Source: an uncultured Lachnospiraceae bacterium (lineage in GTDB: Bacteria > Bacillota > Clostridia > Lachnospirales > Lachnospiraceae). From it: a DNA stretch of 64,000 nt. Positions 25,992 to 35,193 of the stretch are shown piece after piece (position 1 is the stretch's first letter; the number at the start of each line of letters is the position of its first letter). The position numbers were made by a program, and so were the translations under genes. The DNA lies in NCBI GenBank assembly GCA_910576975.1, contig CAJTJY010000005.1, positions 1 through 64,000 of the forward strand, given 5' to 3'. The notes beneath the pieces are model-generated. The model ran no database searches. It worked only from the letters and a program-made list of their open reading frames with translations, and was not told the origin of the DNA.

Positions 25992-28916
25992 TTAAGACAA
26001 ATTATGATCCAGCTTTTTTTCAAACTCCGCCTCTGGCACAGGCCTGGCATAGCGATAACCCTGTGCAACATAAGCGCCGATTTCCTGCATCAGTTCCACA
26101 TCCTTGTCGGTCTCCACTCCTTCGCACACAATCTGAGCATCTAGTTCCTGCGCCAAATTAACGATGCTTTTCATAATTTTAATCTGGCGCCCTCTGTCCT
26201 TTTGGTTTAAAAGAAAAGAACGGTCCAGCTTGATAACAGAAGCCGGAATCTGCTCAAAAATGCCCAAAGAAGAATATCCAGAGCCAAAATCATCAATGGA
26301 GAGACGGACCCCGCGGTCACGCAGCATGTCAAGCGTGCCCTTGACCAACTGCTGTTGTAATTCTTCCACTACAATCGTCTCCGTAATCTCAACTTCGATC
26401 AATTCCTTGGGAATCTGATACTTCTGAAGAACCGCTTCAAACTTCTCTGGAAAATCTGGTTTGATGAAATGCATTCTCGAAAAATTGCACGAGACGGTGA
26501 CTACCCTCTTTCCTGCATCCATTCTCCGCCGCAGCATTCGGCAGGCGCAGTCCAATACGAAGAAATCAATCTCCGTCACCCTGCCAGTCTGTTCGTAGTA
26601 GGGCACAAAAAATCCTGGAGACCTCACAGCTTTGTCAGCCGAAGGATCTAGGAATCTCACCAAGGCCTCCGCTCCAATGACCTGCTCGCTGCGGATATCT
26701 ACTTTGGCCTGGTAGTAAGTCACAAAATCCTGATCTATATCTGCCGATTCCAAAAGCTTTTCTCGCTCGTGGCGCTGTTTTAACATATTCTTTAAACTCT
26801 CATCATAAAATATTACATCGCTGAGACGGCTTTCTTTTACAAACTCCAGCGCCTGCGTCGCATAGTTCACTGCCAGCCTCAAATCATCGCTATCCTGCGG
26901 GACCAGATAAACCCCCATTTGAATCGTCATATGATTATCCGTCTCCAGATAAATATGTTCCTCAATCGTGCTCTCTATCTCCCGAAGCCTCTGAAAAAAC
27001 TCCTCCGGCTCCTGATAGGCGAGCAAAAGCACAAAACGGTCGCCCTGGCTTCTGGCACATATTTCCGTATTTTTATCCAAATTCTCTTTTAGGTGCCTGG
27101 CAGACGCCCCCAACAATTTCTGTCCGGCATTCCATCCATAAATGATATTATAGCGCCGGAATTGCGAGATATTCAAACATGCTACTGCATACCGCTTCTC
27201 TTTGCGTTCTGGCAAAAGCTTCATCATCCCATGATAAATCAGGTAATTCAGATTCCAAATATCCATTTCAGTGTCTTTATACATCAGCTTTTGAATCTTT
27301 TTGCTATCCTTGATCATATGGAAAGCTGCTAGCAGGACGACTACCACCACGACCACGAGCAACAAGATAATTTCAAGGCTGTGATTCCGTAAAAAACGGT
27401 CAAAGCTCATCACCGCATAGACATTGCTCTCCAGAATATATTCGCTGACTCTTCTGGCATCAATTTTTTCTATAATTTTACTTAATATTCCGCCAAGACA
27501 AACGTTGTCGCTGCGCACCGCAATTGAAATATAATGTTCGCCGCTTAATACGCCTTTGACCTCCATATCGCTGTATGAAAGTTCTGTTCCCATCAAATAT
27601 TCTGACAAATAACCATCGCACAATACTGCGTCTGCCTTTCCTTTTGAGACAGCATCCAGACATTCCTGCTGCGTCTCATAAATAATCAGCGATACCCGTT
27701 CTAAATCAAAGTCCCTGTCCGCCTCCTCCTCTAAATAAGCTACGGTTGCCAGCGTTTCCACCTTGCTTAAGTTTCCTTCTTCTTTCATCGCCACAATCAA
27801 AGGAATTTCTGCATACTCCCGAATCATGGTAAATCCCTGCTGGTTTAATTGTTCCTTGGTATCCGTGCAATAAGAGAGCACGTCCACAGTTCCCTCTTTC
27901 AAAGCGTCGCTTGCGTCCTTGGAATTGTCAAATTTTTGATACTCAAGGCATAGCCCTGTGGATTTCAATCCATTGTCTAGCAGCTCTCTTGTAAGCCCTT
28001 TGCACGCCCCATTCTCCTCATAGCAAAATGGATAGTGACCGTCAAGATAACCCACTACAATCTTTTTCACATCTGCAATATAAGATTTTTCCTCTGTCGT
28101 GAAAACCACGGTCTTGTCCAGCTTGCTCTGATAAAATTGATTCATCAACTTTGTTTCCAGCTCAGGCTGGCTGATTTTCAAATCTGCAATTGCCTGATTG
28201 AGCTCCCTGGTTACATCGTCGTTGCCTTGATATGTAATATAGTAAAACGGCATCGGGGCAAAGCGCCCAATCAGGCGCTGCCCCTCCCTAATCTCTGTAA
28301 ACGTATGAATATACGCGTCAATTTTCCCGCTCTCTAACGCTTCTTGAAGATCTGCCGTGGTATCATAAATGACAATATCTGGATCACTGACCCCATGATC
28401 TCTAAGATACTGCAGAAATTCGTTTTTACGCACATAAGTCTTCACCATTCCAAACGTAGCGTCTTTCATGGCTTCAAAATCCTCATAAGCCAAATCACTG
28501 TCACTCTTAGAGGCGATCACCCCAAACGTATACCCGCTGGGAAGCGATGCATACTGATATACCTTTGAACGCTCCTCAGAAAACTGTGCAGACCCCACCA
28601 GATCCACCTTTTTTTCCGCCAAAAGCGCCAATGCCGCATCCCAGCTGTCGCATTCGACATATTCTATCTTCCAGTTCGCAAACTCGCATAATGCTTTCAG
28701 ATACTGCACATCCATGCCGTCATAGCTTTGCGCTCCTGTCTTAACATGGTAGCCATCCATGGGGAAGAACGCAACCTTCACTGTCCGCTTATCCGCTGCT
28801 TGCGCCAGCGTCGAGAGGCAGGACCATGCCGCACAGAGCATCACAAGGCTTAAGAGAGCAGCCAAGAACTTTTTTCCTTTGTGTATAGATTGACTTTTGA
28901 TATCACCACGCCCCAT
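25992..28916 (-). CDS. Membrane protein with two solute-binding domains, degenerate GGDEF and EAL
   Basis: This 974-aa signalling protein has a signal peptide or helix (about 13-40) and two tandem extracytoplasmic SBP_bac_3-like domains (about 45-270 and 280-500), each resembling amino-acid-binding proteins. A transmembrane helix follows (LEIILLLVVVVVVVLLAAF). The GGDEF domain reads SQGDRF, so cyclase activity is unlikely. The EAL domain has EALVRF, EVEITET, DDFGSGYSSL, KLDRSF and EGVET, all needed for c-di-GMP phosphodiesterase activity. It should break down c-di-GMP in response to an extracellular ligand. It lies 39 bp downstream of dapB, so it could be under the lysine riboswitch. Its ribosome site is weak. 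Confidence 0.85.
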   Translation of the reverse strand: MGRGDIKSQSIHKGKKFLAALLSLVMLCAAWSCLSTLAQAADKRTVKVAFFPMDGYHVKTGAQSYDGMDVQYLKALCEFANWKIEYVECDSWDAALALLAEKKVDLVGSAQFSEERSKVYQYASLPSGYTFGVIASKSDSDLAYEDFEAMKDATFGMVKTYVRKNEFLQYLRDHGVSDPDIVIYDTTADLQEALESGKIDAYIHTFTEIREGQRLIGRFAPMPFYYITYQGNDDVTRELNQAIADLKISQPELETKLMNQFYQSKLDKTVVFTTEEKSYIADVKKIVVGYLDGHYPFCYEENGACKGLTRELLDNGLKSTGLCLEYQKFDNSKDASDALKEGTVDVLSYCTDTKEQLNQQGFTMIREYAEIPLIVAMKEEGNLSKVETLATVAYLEEEADRDFDLERVSLIIYETQQECLDAVSKGKADAVLCDGYLSEYLMGTELSYSDMEVKGVLSGEHYISIAVRSDNVCLGGILSKIIEKIDARRVSEYILESNVYAVMSFDRFLRNHSLEIILLLVVVVVVVLLAAFHMIKDSKKIQKLMYKDTEMDIWNLNYLIYHGMMKLLPERKEKRYAVACLNISQFRRYNIIYGWNAGQKLLGASARHLKENLDKNTEICARSQGDRFVLLLAYQEPEEFFQRLREIESTIEEHIYLETDNHMTIQMGVYLVPQDSDDLRLAVNYATQALEFVKESRLSDVIFYDESLKNMLKQRHEREKLLESADIDQDFVTYYQAKVDIRSEQVIGAEALVRFLDPSADKAVRSPGFFVPYYEQTGRVTEIDFFVLDCACRMLRRRMDAGKRVVTVSCNFSRMHFIKPDFPEKFEAVLQKYQIPKELIEVEITETIVVEELQQQLVKGTLDMLRDRGVRLSIDDFGSGYSSLGIFEQIPASVIKLDRSFLLNQKDRGRQIKIMKSIVNLAQELDAQIVCEGVETDKDVELMQEIGAYVAQGYRYARPVPEAEFEKKLDHNLS

Positions 28917-28955
28917 TCCATTTTCAAACCCTGATATCGTTGTTTTTTGAAGCGG

Positions 28956-29717
28956 CTATCTTTCTGCTATGACATCTTGCATCTCATATCTTCCAGCAGA
29001 TCTTCCAGCAAGATATTTTGCTGCTTCCACTGCCCCTTTGGCAAATACAGCTTTAGAATATGCGGTATGTTTAAACTCTATCACCTCGTCTGTTCCTGCA
29101 AAAATCACTTCATGCTCTCCCACGATGCTGCCGCCGCGCACCGCCTGAATTCCAATCTCATATTGTTCACGCTTTTTTCTGTCTGGGGTCCTATCGTACT
29201 TATAAGAGTATGCATTCTCCAATGCCTCATTGATAGAGTCAGCAAGGGCAAGGGCTGTTCCGCTAGGTGCGTCCACTTTCTGGTTATGGTGCTTTTCTAC
29301 AATCTCCATGTCAAATCCTGCCGGAGCTAATATTTTAGCGGCTTTTTGAAGCAATTCCATCAACATATTGATTCCCAGAGACATATTGGCAGACTTTAAT
29401 ATCGCAGTCTTTCTGCTGGCTTCCTCCACTCTGGCAAGCTGTTCTTGGCTCAGGCCCGTGGTACACAACACCACTGGAAGTTCATGAGCAACACAGTAAT
29501 CCAGCAACCCGTCTACTGCCGATGCTGACGCAAAATCTACCACTACGTCCGCTTCCACATCACACTCTGTGATATTCGAAAATACGGGATAATCGTTCTC
29601 AATGCCCTGATAAGGATCCACTCCCGCTATAATCTCGATTGCATCATCTTCTTTACAAATGGCGCTAATCACTCTGCCCATTTTCCCATTACAGCCATGC
29701 ATAATCATCTTTATCAT
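28956..29717 (-). CDS. dapB: 4-hydroxy-tetrahydrodipicolinate reductase
   Basis: DapB makes tetrahydrodipicolinate in lysine and diaminopimelate synthesis, using NAD(P)H. The nucleotide-binding start MIMHGCNGKMGRVI, the CTTGLSQEQ loop, and the substrate-binding signature EKHHNQKVDAPSGTA (around residue 150) are intact. The 253-aa length is normal. The ATG at 29717 was chosen over a longer frame because GAGGAGGAAGCGG lies before it. It follows dapA by 22 bp in one operon. Confidence 0.95.
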   Translation of the reverse strand: MIKMIMHGCNGKMGRVISAICKEDDAIEIIAGVDPYQGIENDYPVFSNITECDVEADVVVDFASASAVDGLLDYCVAHELPVVLCTTGLSQEQLARVEEASRKTAILKSANMSLGINMLMELLQKAAKILAPAGFDMEIVEKHHNQKVDAPSGTALALADSINEALENAYSYKYDRTPDRKKREQYEIGIQAVRGGSIVGEHEVIFAGTDEVIEFKHTAYSKAVFAKGAVEAAKYLAGRSAGRYEMQDVIAER

Positions 29718-29739
29718 TTCCGCTTCCTCCTCTGGCGTA

Positions 29740-30639
29740 TTAAACCGGCATTGGCACAGAAATGCCAAAATCCTGCATAGCCTTGGCAAGCCTCTTTAAA
29801 TTCTCAGGTTCCATTTCGCTAAGCGGAGCCCTGAGGGGACCTGTCTTCCATCCCATTAAGTTCATAGCTGCTTTTACCGGAATAGGGTTCACCTCGCAAA
29901 ACAGCGCATCCACCATCGGTATTGCTTTCCACTGCATCGCAAGCGCTTCCTTTTGCTTGCCGTTAAGATAATTCATCACCATGTCGTGCATGAATTTGGG
30001 CGCCACGTTAGAAAGTACGGAAATCACGCCGATTCCGCCACAGGCAAGCAGCGGTATCACCTGTCCGTCCTCGCCGGAATACAATTCAAAATCACCCTGG
30101 GTCTGCTCCATCAGCCTCAATGTATAGGAAATATCTCCCACCGCGTCTTTCATTCCCACAATATGTTCCACATCTCTTGCCAAAACTGCCGCCGTATCCG
30201 CTGCAATTTTACAGCCGGTCCTGCCTGGGACATTGTATAGGATGATCGGAATGTCCACGCACTTAGCAATCTGTGTATAATGGCTAATCAATCCTTTCTG
30301 CGTCGCCTTATTGTAATAGGGCGTCACAATCAAAAGCCCGTCTACGCCTGCCTCCTGTGCCCGCCGGGACAAGTCGATTGCAGTCCTGGTACAGTTAGAG
30401 CCTGTTCCGGCAATTACCGGAATCCGTTTATTGACAATAGATACGGCAGCACGGATCACTTCCAAATGCTCATCTTCTGTAAGCGTAGACGCTTCCCCTG
30501 TAGTACCTGTGATAATAATGCTGTCTGTCTCATTCTTAATCTGATCTTCCAAAAGCTCTGCTAACTTATCAAAATCCACTTGCAGATTTTCTTTCATCGG
30601 CGTCACCAGCGCAACGCCTGCTCCCTTGAAAAGCGCCAT
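29740..30639 (-). CDS. dapA: 4-hydroxy-tetrahydrodipicolinate synthase
   Basis: DapA condenses pyruvate and aspartate semialdehyde, the first committed step to lysine. The Schiff-base lysine lies in IVGMKDAVGD. ITGTTGEASTL, the Tyr-bearing IILYNVPGRTG and TPYYNKATQKG are also present. The 299-aa length is standard. It has TTAAGGAGG ahead of the ATG and is the first gene behind a lysine riboswitch. Confidence 0.95.
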   Translation of the reverse strand: MALFKGAGVALVTPMKENLQVDFDKLAELLEDQIKNETDSIIITGTTGEASTLTEDEHLEVIRAAVSIVNKRIPVIAGTGSNCTRTAIDLSRRAQEAGVDGLLIVTPYYNKATQKGLISHYTQIAKCVDIPIILYNVPGRTGCKIAADTAAVLARDVEHIVGMKDAVGDISYTLRLMEQTQGDFELYSGEDGQVIPLLACGGIGVISVLSNVAPKFMHDMVMNYLNGKQKEALAMQWKAIPMVDALFCEVNPIPVKAAMNLMGWKTGPLRAPLSEMEPENLKRLAKAMQDFGISVPMPV

Positions 30640-30771
30640 ATTATTTCCTCCTTAAACATAACTAATTTCTTATAATCCTGCCCAGAGGGCTTGTTATCCT
30701 GTTAGGATTAAGCATTTTGCCCTCTAAACCCTATTTGGATATTTTGTTGAAATTATCTATAAGACAACAAG

Positions 30772-30793
30772 AAGCCGACTACTGAGCCGGCTT
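30772..30793 (-). terminator. Expression-platform hairpin of the lysine riboswitch
   Basis: The hairpin AAGCCGGC/GCCGACTT-type stem (minus strand) lies between the aptamer and dapA and is followed by TCTTGTTGTCTT. A second perfect palindrome, GCAGAAAGCTTTCTGC (30809-30824), sits between it and the aptamer. Alternative pairing here probably gives lysine-dependent termination. Confidence 0.65.
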
Positions 30794-30837
30794 AATTCCT
30801 GAGAACATGCAGAAAGCTTTCTGCACAACAAATCTTT

Positions 30838-31000
30838 GATAGCGCCCCATCCATATCAGATGACAGTCATAGGATTATTCACCCTATGCCCAAGAATCTC
30901 TGTGCAGGAAATCAATTCTTTCGGCGTTCCTCCCTTTCACTTACCATCCTCTGTGCCTGCCACATCCGATAAGCTACTTATGATTCACGCAACCTCTATC
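30838..31000 (-). ncRNA. Lysine riboswitch (L box)
   Basis: Read on the minus strand, the P1 stem is GATAG ... CTATC. Conserved blocks follow in the right order: GATAGAGGTTGCG, ATAAGTAG, GTGAAAGGGAGGAACGCCGA, TTGGGCAT, GACTGTCAT, and GGGGCGCTATC. It binds lysine and lowers expression of dapA-dapB, and perhaps of the downstream EAL gene. Confidence 0.95.
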
Positions 31001-31023
31001 CCTTTACTATTCAACTACGTTCA

Positions 31024-31052
31024 ATATAGCATTTTCTATCTGCAAAGTCAAG
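31024..31052 (-). promoter_or_regulatory. Promoter of the lysine riboswitch-dapAB operon
   Basis: Minus strand TTGACT (31052-31047) and TATATT (31029-31024) are 17 bases apart, with transcription expected to start shortly before the aptamer. Confidence 0.8.
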
Positions 31053-31121
31053 GGTGAAGAAATGGTTCTTTCCATATCTTCCGCCATTCCAGCTTGATAG
31101 CCTGACAAGGCAAGCATTTGA

Positions 31122-31604
31122 TCAGCTCTCATGAATCTCGTAAATATTTCCAACATATTTACGCAGCATGTCGCTCATCACTCTCCCAGTAAATATGATC
31201 CTGGTATCCTCAGATTTGGCGTTCATCAGTGCGTCCAGATCCTGCTGGGATATCATATGATTGTCCAAAAGTCCCAGAAATTCATCCAAAATCAACAGGT
31301 TGCACTCTCCTGTCACCAATACCTTCCTGGCAAAATTAAAGCCATTGCGGATATTCATTTTCTCTTCCTGCTGCTCCTCCCCAGACAGCTCTGAAAAATT
31401 CTTCTCTGATCTTGCAAAACTAAACATACGCATCTCTGGTTCTAATCTGCGCAAAAACTCCAATTCCTCTTCCCTCTTCCCTTTCAGGAATTGAATCATG
31501 ATAACGCTGTCTCCCTGACTTGCCGATCGCACTGCATATCCAAGCGCTGCTGTCGTCTTACCTTTTCCGTCTCCGCAATAAACAGTAACCTTTTCCTCAC
31601 ACAT
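31122..31604 (-). CDS. CobO/BtuR-type ATP:corrinoid adenosyltransferase-like protein
   Basis: This 160-aa P-loop protein has VYCGDGKGKTTAALGYA at residues 8-24, the N-terminal signature of CobO/BtuR, which attach adenosyl to cob(I)alamin. LLILDEFLG gives Walker B, and the C-terminus keeps IIFTGRV. It is somewhat short for the family, and no cobalamin gene lies nearby, so it may be a salvage enzyme or a divergent paralogue. Confidence 0.75.
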   Translation of the reverse strand: MCEEKVTVYCGDGKGKTTAALGYAVRSASQGDSVIMIQFLKGKREEELEFLRRLEPEMRMFSFARSEKNFSELSGEEQQEEKMNIRNGFNFARKVLVTGECNLLILDEFLGLLDNHMISQQDLDALMNAKSEDTRIIFTGRVMSDMLRKYVGNIYEIHES

Positions 31605-31732
31605 GCCGTTTTCCTTTCTCTTTTAAAGCCCATTTTAAGATACCACAAACCCTTGGAAAATGCAAATCTTAGTCAAAATTCTGCTGTCAATCATGGTTTC
31701 TAGAGCGTGTTTGATCTGGTGTTTTGGGACCT

Positions 31733-32359
31733 TTACTCCAGATATTCGACTTTGCTTACTGATACCTCATAAGCAACCCTGTGTTCTACTTCCGTCTCAG
31801 AAAGTTTTTTTACATACTCCCTGCTTTGAATTCTTCCATATACTTGGACATGACCGCCAATTTCAAACCCTGAAGCATATCTTGCATTTCTGCCCCAGCA
31901 GATACATGGTATGTAATCTGATTTCCCATAAGAGCGGTTCACTGCAATCAAAAGATCTGCAATTTCCCGTCCCAGCGGCGTCTTCCTGTAAATAGGCTCT
32001 TTGCAGATATAGCCGTCTAGGAAAATCTGATTGCTTTTCTCACCTTCGGGAATTTCATCCACAAATTCAAGCTCGCGCACAAAAACAGACAGAACCAGGC
32101 GGTTTTTCTTCTCCTCATGCCGGTTATAAGAACGAAACTGACCGTCCACCCGGATATACTGTCCGATATAACTGCACTGGGTATCAATGAGCCGTTCTGA
32201 AATCATCATAGGAATGATATCTGCAAAATTACTGAGCCGATTCACAGATACCTCTACCATATAAAACCCTTCTCCAAATACTTCGTGGCTGTATTGGAAA
32301 TCAGAAACAATTTCCCCCGTAATGGTTACCTGGTTGTTTTCAAATATTTTATCTGCCAT
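31733..32359 (-). CDS. Single-stranded DNA-binding protein-like, two OB folds
   Basis: This 208-aa protein appears to hold two OB folds in tandem: one at about residues 8-105 (NQVTITGEIVSDFQYSHEVFG...) and a second at about 110-208. The second has the typical SSB run (IFLDGYICKEPIYRKTPLGREIADLLIAVNR, then DYIPCICWGRNARYA). The acidic DDDIPF-type C-terminal tail of housekeeping SSB is missing; it ends VSKVEYLE. It is therefore probably a specialised or auxiliary SSB, not the essential replication protein. It is a single gene on its strand. Confidence 0.75.
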   Translation of the reverse strand: MADKIFENNQVTITGEIVSDFQYSHEVFGEGFYMVEVSVNRLSNFADIIPMMISERLIDTQCSYIGQYIRVDGQFRSYNRHEEKKNRLVLSVFVRELEFVDEIPEGEKSNQIFLDGYICKEPIYRKTPLGREIADLLIAVNRSYGKSDYIPCICWGRNARYASGFEIGGHVQVYGRIQSREYVKKLSETEVEHRVAYEVSVSKVEYLE

Positions 32360-32473
32360 GAGTGTTAGTTCCCCTTTCGTATATCGATGGCATATCGATG
32401 AAGTGAAATTTTTCTAAAAGAATATCATTGCCCCTCTGAAAATATACGCAATTCCTGTCGATAGTATTCTGGC

Positions 32474-32502
32474 TTTACGAAATCACAAATTCACGGTATA
32501 AT
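32474..32502 (+). promoter_or_regulatory. Promoter of the cyclophilin gene
   Basis: TTTACG (32474-32479) and TATAAT (32497-32502) are spaced by 17 bases. The start codon lies about 160 bases beyond, leaving a long 5' leader. Confidence 0.75.
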
Positions 32503-32529
32503 GTCCAAGAAAAGCTGTATGCAGCGCCA

Positions 32530-32640
32530 GAATTAACAGCGGAAAAGCCGCTTTCAAAAGACACGGCAGACCTCGATTCCTGGTCTTTCAAAGTCCAGGA
32601 TAAGACGGCTTTTAGATTCTGGTTCTACGCTGTGCCACAT
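32530..32640 (+). other. Structured 5' leader of the cyclophilin gene
   Basis: The leader contains partly complementary arms: AGCGCCAGAATT... and AAAAGCCG on the 5' side, against CGGCTTTT and AGATTCTGG...CGCT on the 3' side. An inner CCTGGTCTTTCAAAGTCCAGG stem sits within. It could fold into one long hairpin; no known riboswitch class is recognised. Confidence 0.45.
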
Positions 32641-32671
32641 ATGCATGCTTTGACAAAAAAAGAAAGAGGTA

Positions 32672-33199
32672 ATGAAAATGGCGCAAAACCCAATTGTAAC
32701 ATTTGAGATGGAAAACGGGGGAATTATGAAAGCGGAACTATACCCCGAACTTGCACCCAACACGGTAAATAACTTTATCAGCCTTATCCAAAAAGGATAC
32801 TATGATGGTCTCTGCTTTCACCGCGTAATCAAAGGATTCATGATTCAAGGAGGATGTCCTGACGGCACTGGAACGGGAGGGCCCGGCTACTGCATACGGG
32901 GCGAATTCTCTCAAAATGGATTTGAAAACAGTTTGAAGCACAGCGCTGGCGTTCTCTCTATGGCGCGCACCATGGTTCCAGATTCCGCTGGTTCCCAATT
33001 CTTCATCATGCATCAGGATTCCCAGCATTTAGACGGAGCTTACGCCGCTTTTGGAAAGATTACCGAAGGCATGGAGCAAGTAAATAAAATCGCTGAAACC
33101 GCTACAGACTTTTCTGACCGCCCTATGGAGCCTCAGATAATGAAAGCCGTCACCGTAGAAACCTTTGGCAAGTCATATCCTGAACCGGAAACCTGCTAA
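32672..33199 (+). CDS. Cyclophilin-type peptidyl-prolyl cis-trans isomerase
   Basis: This 175-aa cytoplasmic cyclophilin carries the active-site elements: FHRVIKGFMIQGGCPDGTGTGGPG (about residues 50-73), SMARTMVPDSAGSQFFI, and YAAFGKITEG. The key Arg, Phe and Gln are present, though the usual Trp/His near the C-terminus is less clear. It speeds proline isomerisation in protein folding. No signal peptide is visible. It has its own promoter and a long leader, and converges with the ParA-like gene. Confidence 0.9.
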   Translation: MKMAQNPIVTFEMENGGIMKAELYPELAPNTVNNFISLIQKGYYDGLCFHRVIKGFMIQGGCPDGTGTGGPGYCIRGEFSQNGFENSLKHSAGVLSMARTMVPDSAGSQFFIMHQDSQHLDGAYAAFGKITEGMEQVNKIAETATDFSDRPMEPQIMKAVTVETFGKSYPEPETC

Positions 33200-33234
33200 C
33201 TAAAATCTTTCAAACCAGGCTTCAGCCATGGTTC

Positions 33235-33258
33235 CTGCCCCGGTTTCCGCCGGGGCAG
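33235..33258. terminator. Shared hairpin between convergent genes
   Basis: CTGCCCCGG and CCGGGGCAG form a perfect 9-bp GC-rich stem with a 6-base loop. It lies between the cyclophilin stop (33199) and the ParA-like stop (33274), and suits bidirectional termination, although no long T-run follows. Confidence 0.6.
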
Positions 33259-33273
33259 ACATTCTGGCTCTCT

Positions 33274-34122
33274 TTATTGCGCCAAGCCTGCCAGTTTCAG
33301 GATCAGATCAACCGTCCGCACCAGCTCCCTTGAGAATTCCACATTCTTTCCCAATGCCTCTTGCTCCAGGCAACGCTTCACGCCATTTAGAAGCTTGCCC
33401 TTTTGGCTCGCCGCCTGAAGCCAGGGATTGTAAGGCACCGCCCCAAGAAGTTCCTCCTCGACACGATAAATACGATAAAGATTTCCCCTGTTATACAAGG
33501 CATCCTCAAAATAATTTCCTAGAAGTAAAAACGGCTTTCCAGGATATTTGCGGGGATTGCGATAAAAATTCCTAATTTCCGGATTCTCCTGATTGATGTT
33601 AAGCACACAGACGTCGGCTTCCTTTAAGACTTTCTGTGCATAATCATCTTTCCTGCTTCCACAGTCAATAAATACTACGTCAAAACATGATTCCACAGCA
33701 TCCAGCACTCTGCTCATGCGCACAAAGGAACCGTCCTGCCTCCACCATTCCCGTTCTGTCCTCACGCTAGAAGGCAGGCAATACATCCTGTCTTTGACAA
33801 CTTGGCGCATATTCGCTTTCAAGACCGTCTCTGTGAGCTCTTCACGCTGCTTAAAAAGCAGGCAATCCAGCCCTGTGACAGTAAAATATTCCTGTGTCTC
33901 GGCTGCCAGAAAAGATTCTTCCATATGCCCCAGGCTAAGTCTTTCCATCTTTGAAGCAAGACCCTGCGTATCCAGCAACCCCCTCTCTAGCGCCTCATTC
34001 CGATACCCTCCTGAAACCACTGCGGCTGAAATGGGATGCTTTATCACTGACGCACATGCAATCACAGACAAATTAAACGTTGTCCCTGCTCTTTTCTGTT
34101 CGCTCCAAAACGCTATTTTCAT
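33274..34122 (-). CDS. Degenerate ParA/TadZ-like ATPase
   Basis: This 282-aa protein has the MinD/ParA-like layout. A beginning of MKIAFWSEQKRAGTTFNLSVIA replaces the usual KGGxGKT P-loop. A DVVFIDCGSRKDD stretch matches Walker B, and a late VLNINQENPEIRNF-like segment follows. Loss of the key Walker A lysine/glycine pattern suggests weak or no ATPase activity. Such degenerate forms are found among TadZ/CpaE proteins that localise Tad pili. It may therefore serve the pilus locus at 9.8-18.1 kb, but this is only inference. It is separated from the amidase fragment by 200 bp. Confidence 0.6.
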   Translation of the reverse strand: MKIAFWSEQKRAGTTFNLSVIACASVIKHPISAAVVSGGYRNEALERGLLDTQGLASKMERLSLGHMEESFLAAETQEYFTVTGLDCLLFKQREELTETVLKANMRQVVKDRMYCLPSSVRTEREWWRQDGSFVRMSRVLDAVESCFDVVFIDCGSRKDDYAQKVLKEADVCVLNINQENPEIRNFYRNPRKYPGKPFLLLGNYFEDALYNRGNLYRIYRVEEELLGAVPYNPWLQAASQKGKLLNGVKRCLEQEALGKNVEFSRELVRTVDLILKLAGLAQ

Positions 34123-34323
34123 TGAACCCTCTCCTTAATTGGACGGAGGGAAATCAACACTCGATATAATAAGAATTTTCTATTCCATTCACTTTATCTT
34201 TGGGATTATTGCACGGATTTCGTGCTGACCGATAGGTAATTATAAGTTCAAACATTCAACAAAAGATGCGTTCATTATACAAAATCTTCCACAAAATGTA
34301 AAGCCCTATTTTAGATTTTTCTA

Positions 34324-35052
34324 TCAAGCTCTTACTACCAAGGTATCATAACCTTCTTGACGAAGCTGATCCTGAAGATCTTTGGCATCCTCCAAAGTCG
34401 CTTCCCGTCCCACTACCACGGCGTAATAAGGCTCATCTCTTCGTACCGTTACAAAATATCCCTGGCTTTCCAATTGTTCCTTGAGATATTCGGCATTGGA
34501 TTCATGGCGAAACAGTCCCACCTGCACCCCATACCGGTTTGCAGACGCATCTATGGGAATCGCTTTCTCCACGCCCGTGACAATGGCGTCTACCATCTCC
34601 CCAAAGCGCTGGTCAAACATTTGGTTATCCATGTCGTTATTGATAAATCCAAGTTCCATCAGAACTGCCGGCATCTGGGTTCTTCGAAGCACCACAAGCC
34701 CCGGACGTTCCACGACTCCCAAATCCTTAAATCCAAAATCTACCAGTTCCTGATTAATGATTTCTCCCAGCCGTTCTGCTTCTGTATCAGCCGCATAAAC
34801 AAGCGCCTGGGTCCCGTTGTAAGTATTTGGGATAGTTCCTGAGTTGCGGTGAAAAGAAATAAAGTAATCTGCGCCAGAGCGATTTGCAATCTGTGCTTTT
34901 TCAAAAGGGGAATCGTAACGGTCTGTCGTCCTGGTATACAAAACGTTATATCCTGCATCTTTAAGCTTCTGCCCCACTGCAAGAGCAACCTCAAGCGTAT
35001 CATCCTTCTCTTTTCTGCCCTGGAAAGAAGCTCCATTGTCGTAACCGCCGTG
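34324..35052 (-). pseudogene. N-acetylmuramoyl-L-alanine amidase with SPOR domain, split gene (main part)
   Basis: This piece encodes residues 11-252 of an Amidase_3 cell-wall hydrolase followed by a C-terminal SPOR domain (RYGVQVGLFRHES ... VVVGREATLEDAKDLQ). Reading 5' from 35052 it continues HGGYDNGASFQGRKEKDD, then SFHRNSG and the Glu-bearing VLMELGFIN. These are the zinc and catalytic elements of the family. The first His-Gly-Gly is cut off from its start: a TAA lies just beyond the junction. The missing start and ILDAG motif are found at 57702-57673 on the same strand. Joining at the CA of the His codon gives a complete frame. As it stands it is not translatable from its proper start, but it is probably intact after excision of the element. 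Confidence 0.9.
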
Positions 35053-35075
35053 TGCTGGATGTTATATGCGCAAAT
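35036..35075 (-). other. Left attachment site of the element
   Basis: This hybrid site holds amidase sequence (to 35050), the crossover dinucleotide TG (35051-35052), and the element arm with TGCGCAAAT at 35067-35075. Together with the right site it defines the recombination point inside the amidase GHGG zinc motif. Confidence 0.85.
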
Positions 35076-35193
35076 ATTCCGTGTTCTTCTCAAAATCGCT
35101 TGTTTTGAGGATTTCCATATGTTCTTAATTTTAAAAGTCTTATCAACCTTGCGTTCTTTCCTAGATGAAAAACAGATTCCAAATGCGCTCTAT

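Noticed and set aside
25992..28916. Active diguanylate cyclase
   Set aside because: The GGDEF signature is replaced by SQGDRF, which lacks the residues needed for catalysis; the EAL half is the likely active part.
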